Positions 26,652-36,169 of a DNA stretch of 64,000 bases are shown in pieces. The translations under genes and the position numbers were made by a program. Position 1 is the first letter of the stretch; each line of letters begins with the position of its first letter. Under the pieces are notes generated by a model. That model saw only the letters and a list, made by a program, of their open reading frames with translations, was not told the origin of the DNA and did not search any database. Source of the DNA: PNON01 sp963757065 (lineage in GTDB: Bacteria > Chloroflexota > Anaerolineae > Anaerolineales > Anaerolineaceae). The DNA is taken from assembly GCA_963757065.1 (NCBI GenBank), contig CAVWQC010000007.1, positions 744,001 through 808,000 of the forward strand, read 5' to 3'.

Positions 26652-27125
26652 TTATTTCAGCCCGGCAGGGCTGGCTACAACTACGGTTGATTTGACTTCC
26701 CTGTGCTGTCTCTTATACACATAGCCAATTGCGACGCCCAGGGCGGTGATACGGATCACGTTAAATACCGTGCCGATGATGAAGTACCGCAAAACATTAC
26801 TTGTCGCGTAAAAACTTGAGGGACCCCCAAGCACGATCGTGACGATGACCAGCACAAGAGAGCTCAGGAGGACTGATTTTATTATCGGGTTATTACCCGG
26901 GATCCTGTTATAGAATCTCAGCAGAGGAAAACTGACCCACAACCCGATGATCAAACCGCCGATCAGGGATTCCAGCAGCATCGGGTAATAGGAAATGGAC
27001 ATGGCAGCCCTGTAATCCGCAGCGATAGCCGTTCGCGAGATGGCGAAGTTAGCCAGCCAGAAAGCCAGACCTCCCACCAGAGTCAGCACCAACACCTTTT
27101 TCAAGATTCCTTTTTTGTTCATCAT
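26652..27125 (-). CDS. Four-helix membrane protein, paralogue of 26186-26641
   Basis: About 157 residues from the first of two adjacent ATG codons at 27125; an upstream extension to 27296 overlaps the previous gene and is unlikely. Helices resemble those of its paralogue 10 bases downstream. The conserved segment GGLIIGLWVSFPLLRFYNRI joins helices 2 and 3. Function unknown. Confidence 0.62.
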   Translation of the reverse strand: MMNKKGILKKVLVLTLVGGLAFWLANFAISRTAIAADYRAAMSISYYPMLLESLIGGLIIGLWVSFPLLRFYNRIPGNNPIIKSVLLSSLVLVIVTIVLGGPSSFYATSNVLRYFIIGTVFNVIRITALGVAIGYVYKRQHREVKSTVVVASPAGLK

Positions 27126-27139
27126 CTTTACTCTTTTCT

Positions 27140-27826
27140 TTATTCCGGATTCACGGACAAGCTGGGTTTCACAGCCTTGATGGCAAGCCACAAAGCCAGG
27201 GAGACTTCTGCAATAAAACTGATCACCAGGCAGGGATAAGCGATGAAAGCGAGATCGGGGAGGATCAAGCGCTGGCAGACATAAACGAATTGGCAAATGC
27301 CGTCAGCGATCAACAGCATGCCCAGTATCTTTGGAAGGAACTTGGATTTTAGGACCAGGTAACCGAGCGGAAAGAGCCAGACCCCGTAAGGCACCTGGGC
27401 GATAACGCCCCCGGTTTTGTATAAACCGAAGAAAAACACTGCCAGCGCCTGGAGTTGATCCGGTTGGTAAGCTTTGATGGCTTCTGGCCCGTTCAAGATC
27501 ACCAGGCTGGCAAAAAGGCAAAGCGAGCTGAATAACCAGACCGCAAAACCGGCAACGTTAAACAACAGGAAGAGTAACGCCAGGTCTTTGTTCACCGGTT
27601 TCAACAGTACATAGAGAGCCCATGCAGCTATTAGGAAAAAAACAACCGAGAAGAGGTTGATGACAAAACCGATGCGAAACTGCGTCGCATGGGTCAGGAT
27701 GTGATCAATCGTGACCGGGGCTTCCACGAACACGAATTTCCCGAATAGATTGGCTACGACCGAGGTGACCACGTAAAGTAAATAAAGTAGACCTGCGGTT
27801 CTTGCAATTTTACTGATTGAATTCAT
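27140..27826 (-). CDS. DUF4386-family membrane protein
   Basis: A protein of about 228 residues and seven helices, starting at an ATG with an AAAGGAG site (27826). ARTAGLLYLLYVVTSVVANL at the N-terminus and LPKILGMLLIADGICQFVYV in the second half are typical of DUF4386, a family of unknown function. It is the first of several related membrane proteins on this strand. Confidence 0.72.
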   Translation of the reverse strand: MNSISKIARTAGLLYLLYVVTSVVANLFGKFVFVEAPVTIDHILTHATQFRIGFVINLFSVVFFLIAAWALYVLLKPVNKDLALLFLLFNVAGFAVWLFSSLCLFASLVILNGPEAIKAYQPDQLQALAVFFFGLYKTGGVIAQVPYGVWLFPLGYLVLKSKFLPKILGMLLIADGICQFVYVCQRLILPDLAFIAYPCLVISFIAEVSLALWLAIKAVKPSLSVNPE

Positions 27827-28260
27827 TTTTAACTCCTTTGAAAATGGAAAATCCCGACAGGCTAATTCCTGTAAGGTATAGAACAGTTTGAACAACATTC
27901 ACCTGCCAGCGTCCGTTCCCGATGAATGAAGAGGCGAAAAATGCCATCGCTTCCACAAAACCGATCAAGAACAGCAACACCCAGAAAGCCCATTTTTGAC
28001 CTGCAATCAGGCTTTTTGCGGATGAGCAACCACACCATCACCGAGACAACCACCGAGCAAGAGTTGTACAGGATCGTCAAAGCATTGAGCGCTGCAATTG
28101 TCTTGGCACTAAGGCTGGTAATTTCAATCTCAGAAAAAGATGCCACCTGCAAAATTGGCGAATTCTTTTTAAAGATGATGACATAGATCAATATGATGAA
28201 GGCGAGTATAAAATTGATGACGCACCATATTGAAAGTAATCTCGAGCCTACTTTTAGCAT
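27810..28260 (-). pseudogene. Membrane protein, one frameshift
   Basis: The first frame gives VGSRLLSIWCVINFILAFII and a second helix ending in WLLIRKKPDCRSKMGFLGVA. Shifting near 28000 gives LLFLIGFVEAMAFFASSFIG, then a further helix, ending at 27810 and overlapping the next gene. The total is about 150 residues and four helices. Family unknown. Confidence 0.5.
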
Positions 28261-28296
28261 TTTGGCTTACTCCTTGTGTTGTGTCCCTTTTAATTT

Positions 28297-29129
28297 CTAT
28301 CCCATGAGGATACATATGTAACCGAGTGGGGAGATGAAGGGTGTTTCGCCCTCCATCTCCCCTTTAGTAAAATCTATGCTGCGTGCAAAAGACTCGTTCG
28401 TCACTGTTTTTACAGCTGCGGAAGCGATTGCAGATTGATTGAACCCTTTAGCGATCAGCCAAACCGCCAGAACCATTTCCTGCAAGCCGATTGGAAGCTG
28501 CAATAAAATGAAGACTGTTGAAAATGGAACAAGCTGACCAAATATCGTTAACAAGATGCACGCAAGCGATAATACAGCTGCCTACTAATACCCCAGCCGG
28601 ATAACCACCGGGGTATGAGTTTTGATCGAAATAATACATAGTAATACATTAGGGCACCCATGGTAAAAGTGATTACCGACAACATGCCGGCCGAATCTTT
28701 TACCGCCAGTAATAAAGTGCCTGAAATTTGAAATGGGGAAGCATTCGCGGCTCCTGCTGATGCAGATCCCTGACTCAATGGGATTAGTGATAGCGTGCAA
28801 GCCACCCCAATAACATAGAGCATAGTCTCCATAACCCTGAACCCAACAGAACCAAGGGCTAATGCTTCGTTATGTTTTCTTAAGACTGGATACAGCCCAA
28901 TTGCAATACCAGCACAAGCAAAAACTGAGATTAAAACCAGGAGGCTTCCTATGATCAATTGATTTTGGTTTGAGGAAACCTTGATAAGTAAATCCGGGGC
29001 ATCCAGGATAGGGTCCAAAAACTTTGTTTTACCCAGAACGTGTACTACTGTTGCGATGATAAACAATATTCCAACACTTATTGCGTTTTTTCTGTACGTC
29101 CCACGGGGACTTCCTTTGGTCGTATTCAT
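28297..29129 (-). pseudogene. DUF4386-family membrane protein, two frameshifts
   Basis: About 275 residues. The N-terminal frame to 28548 (AISVGILFIIATVVHVLGKT, ALALGSVGFRVMETMLYVIG, LMYYYVLFRSKLIPRWLSGW) closely follows the intact paralogue at 29139. The end (LPIGLQEMVLAVWLIAKGFN) is in another frame, with changes near 28600 and 28560. It has an extended C-terminal tail compared with its paralogue. Confidence 0.65.
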
Positions 29130-29138
29130 TTTTTCCTC

Positions 29139-29846
29139 CTAAAGGGAATTAATTTTTTCATTAACGGATGCAATCACGGAAGGATTGAATCCTTTCACGA
29201 TCAGCCAAACTGCCAGGACCATTTCTTGGGGCAGCATAGGAGCTACCATAACGACTTGTTCCATACCAAAAGGGGCGATGAGACCGATACTAACTAACGC
29301 GCAAGATACGATACCCGTTATGCCGAAAATAAGTCCCCAGACCGATAGCCACCGAGGAACCAGTTTGGTTTGATAAAAAATGATGTAATAAAGCGTACAC
29401 CCAACGGAAAAAGCCAGGAGCGACCCAACATTTCCCACCCAACGATATCCTGCATATAGCAAAGAATATAAAGTTTGGAAATACGGTAGATCAGGAGCTC
29501 CAGCTTCTACAAATAACTGGCTTAACGTTATGATAGATAGCACAGCACACACAGAAACAATCATTAAAACTCCCTCGGAAATCCTGAAACCAACAGATCC
29601 GAGAGCCAGAACTGAATTATATTTTTTTAGTACGGGATACAACGATATTGCAATACCAGAAGCGCAAAGACCACCGATTATTAATAGCAAGGCTCCTGTT
29701 CCTACCAGGCCTGCGTTTTCAGAAACGCTAACTAGATGATTAGGTTCCGTCAAAGATCCCAAGAACAGGAAGCTTAGAACATCTACACTCGTATAAATGA
29801 TAAATAATATTCCCGCACTTATTGCGAGCTTTCTGAAGTACTTCAT
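29139..29846 (-). CDS. DUF4386-family membrane protein
   Basis: An intact 235-residue protein with seven helices: LAISAGILFIIYTSVDVLSF, LALGSVGFRISEGVLMIVSV, KLVPRWLSVWGLIFGITGIV and PQEMVLAVWLIVKGFNPSVI. It is a clear paralogue of the 28297 gene, 9 bases downstream. Function unknown; the array of DUF4386 proteins beside LuxR regulators is a feature of this region. Confidence 0.75.
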   Translation of the reverse strand: MKYFRKLAISAGILFIIYTSVDVLSFLFLGSLTEPNHLVSVSENAGLVGTGALLLIIGGLCASGIAISLYPVLKKYNSVLALGSVGFRISEGVLMIVSVCAVLSIITLSQLFVEAGAPDLPYFQTLYSLLYAGYRWVGNVGSLLAFSVGCTLYYIIFYQTKLVPRWLSVWGLIFGITGIVSCALVSIGLIAPFGMEQVVMVAPMLPQEMVLAVWLIVKGFNPSVIASVNEKINSL

Positions 29847-29918
29847 TTTTTATCTCCTAAATTATTTGATTTTGAGGTGGTTCATTAAGTTGTTTGTGGC
29901 AGCATGGTATCTGACCGC

Positions 29919-30176
29919 TCACGCGTCTGCCGGACCTGTTTCAACAGGACAAACCGAGACCAAAGGCATGCCCAAATCGCGCACTTTTTTAAGCAATCCA
30001 TGCAATCCGGCCTGATCGACAACTGAACCAGTCAGCAACGTATCACCGTTATCTTCAAGCGTGATGGTCATGCCTTCAAACCAGTTTGTCCATTGAGGAT
30101 CCAGGTGACCCTTGATCCTGATCTGATAGACCACGGGTTGAATTGGTTCGGTTTTTGGGTCGAGTTCGTTTGACAA
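29919..30176 (-). CDS. Small conserved protein, family copy 1
   Basis: A protein of about 85 residues starting at TTG (30176) after an AAAGGAG site. Core: VYQIRIKGHLDPQWTNWFEG, MTITLEDNGDTLLTG, VVDQAGLHGLLKKVRDLGMP, LVSVCPVE. Two more copies lie at 35745 and 48679, each downstream of a LuxR/MalT regulator. Alternating beta strands and one amphipathic helix suggest a compact alpha/beta domain. Function unknown. Confidence 0.7.
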   Translation of the reverse strand: MSNELDPKTEPIQPVVYQIRIKGHLDPQWTNWFEGMTITLEDNGDTLLTGSVVDQAGLHGLLKKVRDLGMPLVSVCPVETGPADA

Positions 30177-30342
30177 ATGTTTTCTCCTTTCGTGGCCGAC
30201 CAATACTGTCCGTGCCACTTGCTCAAGATACAGGTATCATATCTTCAGCACGGTGTCATCGAATAGACACTTTAGTGTTGAATGAAGGTGTTGTTTCTGA
30301 TTGTTATGGGGAGTTAATTTAGAGGATTATTGACACTTACAC

Positions 30343-33137
30343 TTACATCAAACCTAATTCGCGGGCACGAGCTATGGCTTCAGTACGGCTTTGAACTTGC
30401 AGTTTGTCAAAGATTTTTCGGTTATGCCCTTTAATCGTATCCAGGGCAAGGAAAAGCCGCTCGCCAATCTCACGATTCGAGAGACCCAGAGCGATCAGCT
30501 TCAGTATTTCCAGCTCCCGTTGGCTCAATGGCTCGACAAGCGGATTGCTACTCCGGCGTCCTTCCGGAAGGGTGGAGGGTAGACCAGACTTGTCTTCCTT
30601 TATTTGATTCTCAGCTTCAAATGCTGCCAGCAGCTTGCCTGTGTAGCCTGGCATGATCTTACGTGCGGATGCTTCACGAAGCAATTGCATCATACTTGAG
30701 CCTTCGTCAAGGAACATGCGAATGTAACCTTCCGGCTCGGCCAACGCAAGAGCATGTTTCAAAGGCAAGAGAGCAGCAGGGAGGTCGCCTTGCATGTGAT
30801 AAGCCATCGCCTGCAATACCAGGATTTCAATTACGCTGCCATTCCCCCCGCGTTCATCCGCTGCTTTTTTCAGCCGACGTTCCAACAGTCCCAGAACCCC
30901 TGAAATGGAGCCATTTGGGCGATTGATCTGATAGTTAGCAAGGAGAACCCTGGCCAGGGTGATATGATCGAACTCCTGCAAATAGCTAAGTTCGTTGTCA
31001 ACTGACAGTCCCTGTTCGCGTACCCACCCCAAGGCTTCGCTAATCCGACCCTGGGCTACCCATAACCGCGTCTTACGTGTCGAAATTGGACGCACATTCG
31101 GGGAAAAGTTACTTTTGTAAAGTCGTTCAGCCTGGTCGAGCAGGTCGATTGCACCATCCAGATCGCCCTCGGCCTCCCGAATGCGAGACATCGCAGCGCA
31201 CCAGCGATAGGGGTTTTGCAGTGACCCGGCAAGATCACCCAACTCCTTGCATGTGAGCAGGTGCTGTCTGGCGATATTCAGGTCGTTATGCTCATAAGAA
31301 AGGTTGCTCATACCTACATATATATCTGCTGCTCCCCTTTGGACTGGCGCACCAGACTCCGTAGCCCACCGCAATGCCCGTTCAAAAGTAGTCATTGCCT
31401 CACGGAGATGGCCTTGAGCGATTTGGATATCCGCCAGAACGATGGAGCCGCCAATGGCGGAAGAGATATAACCGGCCAGCCGCACCTTTGCCATGCCATC
31501 AGCAGTCATCCGGCGGGCAGCATCAAGATCCCCGGTCGCCCATGCGGCGAGCCCCAGTACCGAAGAGGCTCCACCGAGCATCAGATGGGCGTCTTCAGGT
31601 GCGACATCGAGCACCCGTTGAGCGTTTTTTACTGCCTCGGTCATATCACCCCGGCCAGGGCTTTCGCAGCACGGAGAAGGGCGATCATACCCGGCAGGCG
31701 GCGAAATTCCTCTTCATCTTCGACGACCATCCCCGCCGCTTGGGATTCCGATCGTTTGGGCAGATCTGCTTTGGTGTCCAGCCATTTTTCAGCCTCTCGC
31801 AGCCAAACCTCAACGGACTCCAGTTCTCCCCCACCAAATAATGCATAAGCATAGTCAACGCTGAGCACCGGCCTGAAGCGAATCAACTCATCAGGCAGTG
31901 CCTTTAGCCAACCAAGCTCCGCCGCTGTGGCTTCCTGTCTATTCCTGCGTATTTCTGGTACTGTCAGTTCGACCAGGCTCGCTGCGCGCTCGAAATCCTT
32001 TCCCGCAAACGCGTGGTGGATCGCATCCGCCGACGAACCATTGTGCTCGTACCATTCGCTTGCCCGCCGATGCAGAACAGGTACCTGAGCAGGGTTCTCC
32101 GAAATCAAGTGCATGCGAAGAACATCGGCAAAAAGTTGGTGATAGCGATACCAGTTTCGCTTGTCATCCAGAGGAATTACAAAGAAATTGCCTCGCTGCA
32201 GCGTTTCCAACCGTACGCTGCCATCCTCTTCACCGGTGACGGCATCACATAGAGAACCATTCAACCGATCGAGTATGGCGGTCTGGAGGAGAAATCTGCG
32301 GATCGATTCGGGTTGGTTTTGCAAAACCTCCTCGACCAGATAATCCACAATGTACCTGTGGTCTCCGGTGAATTCTCGAATGAAACCGGAAACATCCTTG
32401 CTGCCCTGCATGGATAGCGCAGCTAATTGCAGTCCGGCGATCCAGCCTTCGGTGCGGGTTTCCAGGGCGGCGATGTCTTCTGCCGATAGAGTCAGCCCCA
32501 TTACCCGGTTGAGAAATTCTGCTGTTTCGGCGGGGGTAAAACGAAGATCGGCAGCCCGCAGCTCGGTTAGCTGACCCCGGGCCCGCAACCTAGCCAGGGG
32601 TAGATGTGGATCCTCACGGGTGGTGATGACCAGATGCATTTGGGGCGGCAGATGCTCGAGCAGAAATGTGAGTATATTGTCAACTGGTTTGGAATCAATT
32701 ACATGGTAATCGTCCAGGACGAGGGTGAAATTGTCCGGCAAAGTGGTGATGTCATTGAGCAGTGCAGTCAAAATCGATTCAGTAGGTGACGGCTGAGGGG
32801 ATTGGAGTGAAACCAACGCCTCTGTTCCAATAGTTGCTGAAATCCCTTCGACTTTACTCAAGGCAAGCGTCTGCAAAGCTGAGATGAGGTAAGTCAAAAA
32901 AAGTACAGGATCGTTATCTCCCGCGTCCAGTGACAACCAGGCTACCTTCTTATCACTCATTTGACCGGCTGCCCATTCACTGACCAGTGCGGTTTTACCA
33001 AAGCCGGCTGGAGCTGAGATGAGGGTCAGTTTACGGTGCATGCCCTCATTCAGCCGTTCGATCAGGCGGGACCTGATTACAACTTTTGGCCGGGGTGGAG
33101 GAATATATAGCTTGGTGGCTAAAATTGGCGCAGGCAT
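30343..33137 (-). pseudogene. MalT-type LuxR regulator (STAND ATPase), copy 1, one frameshift
   Basis: About 930 residues over two frames joined at 31641-31644. N-terminus TKLYIPPPRPKVVIRSRLIE, Walker A SAPAGFGKTALVSEW, Walker B FTLVLDDYHVI, then the winged-helix and TPR-like sensor region. The C-terminal LuxR domain reads EPLSQRELEILKLIALGLSN, REIGERLFLALDTIKGHNRK. These ATP-dependent activators oligomerise on binding an inducer. The frame break looks like one extra G in a GGGG run. It is followed by small-protein copy 1 and preceded by a DUF6326 gene 16 bases upstream. Confidence 0.88.
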
Positions 33138-33153
33138 GAATTAATTATACGGC

Positions 33154-33516
33154 TCAACTCCAATTCCACGCATACCAGATTGTGACCACATTGAATCCCA
33201 TGCTGACTGCAATCAGGAATTTGTCCCATAATGATAAATAGGTAGGCAGGCCAACCAGGTTGAACAGGAAAAAGAAAACGGCCGCGATAATATTCACCCA
33301 ACGACTCACAGGCTGGGGCATTACCAGGTTCAAGAAAACCATCAGTATGGGAATCAACATCAAAACCGCAAGCCCCAGCCAAACGAACTGGTTTAAATTC
33401 ATGTCGGTCATCGGTTTTTTTGCCAAATCGCCGCTGCAAATACGAAACACATCACCATAAAGATAAAGTAGAGTGACGACCACCCAGGTTGCGGAAAGAA
33501 TTATTTTTGTATCCAT
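33154..33516 (-). CDS. DUF6326-like membrane protein
   Basis: About 120 residues from the ATG at 33516 (GGAG site). Four helices: IILSATWVVVTLLYLYGDVF, LNQFVWLGLAVLMLIPILMV, FLNLVMPQPVSRWVNIIAAV and the C-terminal VSMGFNVVTIWYAWNW. It is a paralogue of 35288-35704. It overlaps the end of the MDR gene upstream, indicating coupling. Function unknown. Confidence 0.65.
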   Translation of the reverse strand: MDTKIILSATWVVVTLLYLYGDVFRICSGDLAKKPMTDMNLNQFVWLGLAVLMLIPILMVFLNLVMPQPVSRWVNIIAAVFFFLFNLVGLPTYLSLWDKFLIAVSMGFNVVTIWYAWNWS

Positions 33517-34511
33517 TGTTTTATTTCTCCTGTTCCGAGGATTGTGATGACAACACTGCCCCGTTTGCGCCCCGTGTCCGCGTAGCGATGCGCCTCGGCT
33601 GTCTGCTCCAGGGGATAGCACCGGTCAATCACTGGTATAAGTTTCCCAGCCTCAAGAAGTTCTTTAAGGAACGCCAGATTTTCTGTACGGTCGGGCGACA
33701 CCCCAGCGATCACTTTCTTGCCGCCGGTCAGCGCAGTCCAGGCCATTTGAGGAAACGATTCCAAACTTCCCGCCCCGGCCAGATACAGACCGTTTGGCTT
33801 GAGCGAGGATTTATAGCGCGCAAACGAACTCTTGCCAGGGACCATATCCAAAATCACATCATAGGTCTGGCTGTTGCGGGTGAAATCTTCCCGCGTGTAA
33901 TCGATGACATGGTCTGCTCCAAGCGCGCGCACCATCTCCAGATTCCTCGTACTGCACACGCCGGTAACTTCAGCCCCATAGTACTTCGCGAGCTGGACAG
34001 CATAAACGCCGGTACAACCCGAAGCACCTATGATGAGAACCTTCTGACCAGGCTGAAGTTTCGCCATATCTCTCAAAAAATAAAGCGCGGTGTTAGCGCC
34101 AAAGGGGATGGAAGCGGCTTCCGCGAATGTTAAATTTACTGGTTTCATGACCAGGCAGGAGTCTTCAGTCATGCAGGTATATTCGGCATACACGCCATAT
34201 TTAATGCTAATTCCAAAGACGTGATCTCCATTCTTGAACCGCTTTACGTCCCTGCCAACTTCAATAATTTCACCCGATAACTCCACACCGAGGATCGGCT
34301 GCTTGGGTTTCCGCAACCCGAACGCCAAGCGCGCCAGGAAACCAAAGCCAGGCGGGACAAAGGTAAATCCGCGCGCGTTGCAGTCCCCAGCGGTGACGGA
34401 GGTGGCATGCACCTTGATCAGGACTTCGTTGTCCTTGGGTGCAGGTTTTTCCACTTCTTCAAGATGAAGAACATCGGGTGATCCGTATTTTGTGTATATA
34501 ATCGCTTTCAT
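33501..34511 (-). CDS. NAD(P)-dependent MDR oxidoreductase (quinone reductase-like)
   Basis: An intact 336-residue medium-chain dehydrogenase/reductase. MKAIIYTKYGSPDVLHLEEV opens the GroES-like domain. LGVELSGEIIEVGRDVKRFK and the Rossmann loop VLIIGASGCTGVYAVQLAKY follow, and KLIPVIDRCYPLEQTAEAHR closes it. Zinc ligands are absent. It is very similar in part to the disrupted 25175 protein (CSTRNLEMVRALGADHVIDY), so the two are recent paralogues. Confidence 0.85.
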   Translation of the reverse strand: MKAIIYTKYGSPDVLHLEEVEKPAPKDNEVLIKVHATSVTAGDCNARGFTFVPPGFGFLARLAFGLRKPKQPILGVELSGEIIEVGRDVKRFKNGDHVFGISIKYGVYAEYTCMTEDSCLVMKPVNLTFAEAASIPFGANTALYFLRDMAKLQPGQKVLIIGASGCTGVYAVQLAKYYGAEVTGVCSTRNLEMVRALGADHVIDYTREDFTRNSQTYDVILDMVPGKSSFARYKSSLKPNGLYLAGAGSLESFPQMAWTALTGGKKVIAGVSPDRTENLAFLKELLEAGKLIPVIDRCYPLEQTAEAHRYADTGRKRGSVVITILGTGEIKQWIQK

Positions 34512-34539
34512 TTTGTCTCCTTTTTAGTAAAAACAATAT

Positions 34540-35202
34540 TTAAATTGAAAGATAAGATTTCACAATAATCCACAAATCAGTCGGTTTTAAACTAAAACTA
34601 TTGTTGAACAAGATTGCTGTTGTTATAACAAACGCGAAAAATCCAATAATTACGCCGATTTGCAGGAATGATGTTTTCTGAATCTCTTGTTTATCCTTAA
34701 TATCACAAATCCCACCTGGACAGTATTGAGTTTTTTCTTTGTGAAACAGTGGATAAAATTTACACCCTAAACAAATGCCAAACACAAATTCAAAGAATAA
34801 AAATATTAGGCAGGTTTGACAGATAATAAAATTAATGAAGCTATCTGAATTCATTACAACTAATAGAAGGAATATTGTCGATGCTAAAACCAGACCGATT
34901 GTCCAGGCAAACTTTTTTTGGGCAGCACCTACATATTCAGGGATTTGCTTGCCAACGATCAAACGCCCAACTATTAATGAAGGAGAGTATTTTGGACTAA
35001 TAAACACACGGATTATGAAATCTATAACAAAGATCGTGTTAACATACTTTATCAGAAGGTAATTATCCATAAATATAACCAGAATCCATGACCAGAACAA
35101 AAGTAAAAATAATATTCCTGCAGATGCTCTAATTTCACGTTCGTTTAATACAGGGATGTCATAACCTTCCACTGTTTCACCAAATTGCTTTGCTTTATTC
35201 AT
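34540..35202 (-). CDS. DUF4395-family membrane protein
   Basis: An intact 220-residue protein. VLNEREIRASAGILFLLLFW and FIIRVFISPKYSPSLIVGRL with EYVGAAQKKFAWTIGLVLAS are hallmark stretches of DUF4395, followed by FEFVFGICLGCKFYPLF with a conserved Cys. Five to six helices, function unknown; the Cys residues (CLGC, CPGGIC) could be redox-active. Confidence 0.78.
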   Translation of the reverse strand: MNKAKQFGETVEGYDIPVLNEREIRASAGILFLLLFWSWILVIFMDNYLLIKYVNTIFVIDFIIRVFISPKYSPSLIVGRLIVGKQIPEYVGAAQKKFAWTIGLVLASTIFLLLVVMNSDSFINFIICQTCLIFLFFEFVFGICLGCKFYPLFHKEKTQYCPGGICDIKDKQEIQKTSFLQIGVIIGFFAFVITTAILFNNSFSLKPTDLWIIVKSYLSI

Positions 35203-35287
35203 TTTTATTCCTTTTTTGATCGATATTTGAGGAATACAGTACCTTCGCCAACTTTACCTGAACGAAGGTATTGTGTTCGCTAGATTA

Positions 35288-35704
35288 TTATTCAGGCTGA
35301 TTTTCTGGATTGCGCCATCTCCAGGCATTCGTGGCAATGAGTAACATGCACACAACTTCTATGGTTGCAATGAAGAGGTAATGAGGAGTTAGTGATCCCA
35401 TACCGACAACATACACAATGGTAATTACACTTGCGATGATGTTAGCCCAACGGTTCACTTTATAATTCAATACTCGAGAGAGTATGATCATGGCTATCGG
35501 AATTTCCAACATGATTGCACCGAACAACATAAGCTGGGGAATCGTCATGCCAGTACTGATTGAGGTTTTTGCCACTTCTTCCAGGGCTCCAGGGATAAAT
35601 AATCCCAAAATATCCGCATAAGCCATATTGATCATGACAACGATCCATAATGTTGAGAGTAAAACTTTTGTATCCACCTTGGCGGCTTTCATACTTTTGT
35701 TCAT
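35288..35704 (-). CDS. DUF6326-like membrane protein
   Basis: About 138 residues starting at the ATG at 35704 after an AAGGAAA site. Four helices: VLLSTLWIVVMINMAYADIL, IPQLMLFGAIMLEIPIAMII, LNYKVNRWANIIASVITIVY and YLFIATIEVVCMLLIATNAW. It shares the helix arrangement and RWANIIA/RWVNIIA motif with the 33154 protein. Confidence 0.68.
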   Translation of the reverse strand: MNKSMKAAKVDTKVLLSTLWIVVMINMAYADILGLFIPGALEEVAKTSISTGMTIPQLMLFGAIMLEIPIAMIILSRVLNYKVNRWANIIASVITIVYVVGMGSLTPHYLFIATIEVVCMLLIATNAWRWRNPENQPE

Positions 35705-35744
35705 TTTTTTCCTTTTTTGAATAATTTTGAAAAGTTTCATTGAA

Positions 35745-36057
35745 TTAGATTGGATTAGATGGTTTGATCTCTGAGGTATCTCCCGTTCCGGGTTCTATAG
35801 GACTGACCGAGACCAACGCCATGCCCAGATCGCGCACTTTTTTAAGCAAGCCATACAGCGCGGCCTGATCAATCACCGGGCCGGATAAAAGCTGTATCGC
35901 CGTTATCTTCCAGCGTGATGGTCAGGCCTTCAAACCAATCTGACCATTGAGAACCCAAATGGCCTTTGATCCTGATCTGATAGACCATTGTTTGTCCCGG
36001 ATCCATTTTTGGGTTGAATTTATTTGATATTACCTTGTTACTTTTACGACCAGTCAT
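35745..36057 (-). pseudogene. Small conserved protein, family copy 2, one frameshift
   Basis: Reads MVYQIRIKGHLGSQWSDWFE, GLTITLEDNGDT in one frame and, after a shift near 35885, LLSGPVIDQAALYGLLKKVR, DLGMALVSVSPIE to a stop at 35745. It is nearly the same as copy 1 at 29919 and sits in the same place, just downstream of a LuxR/MalT gene. Confidence 0.65.
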
Positions 36058-36169
36058 GACACTCCATTCCACTTGCTCAATGTATGGATAATATATCTGC
36101 CATACGGTATGGAGGTATAGATACTAAAGTATTGTTATGAGGTATTGTTTTAGGGAATTGTTTTAGGAG

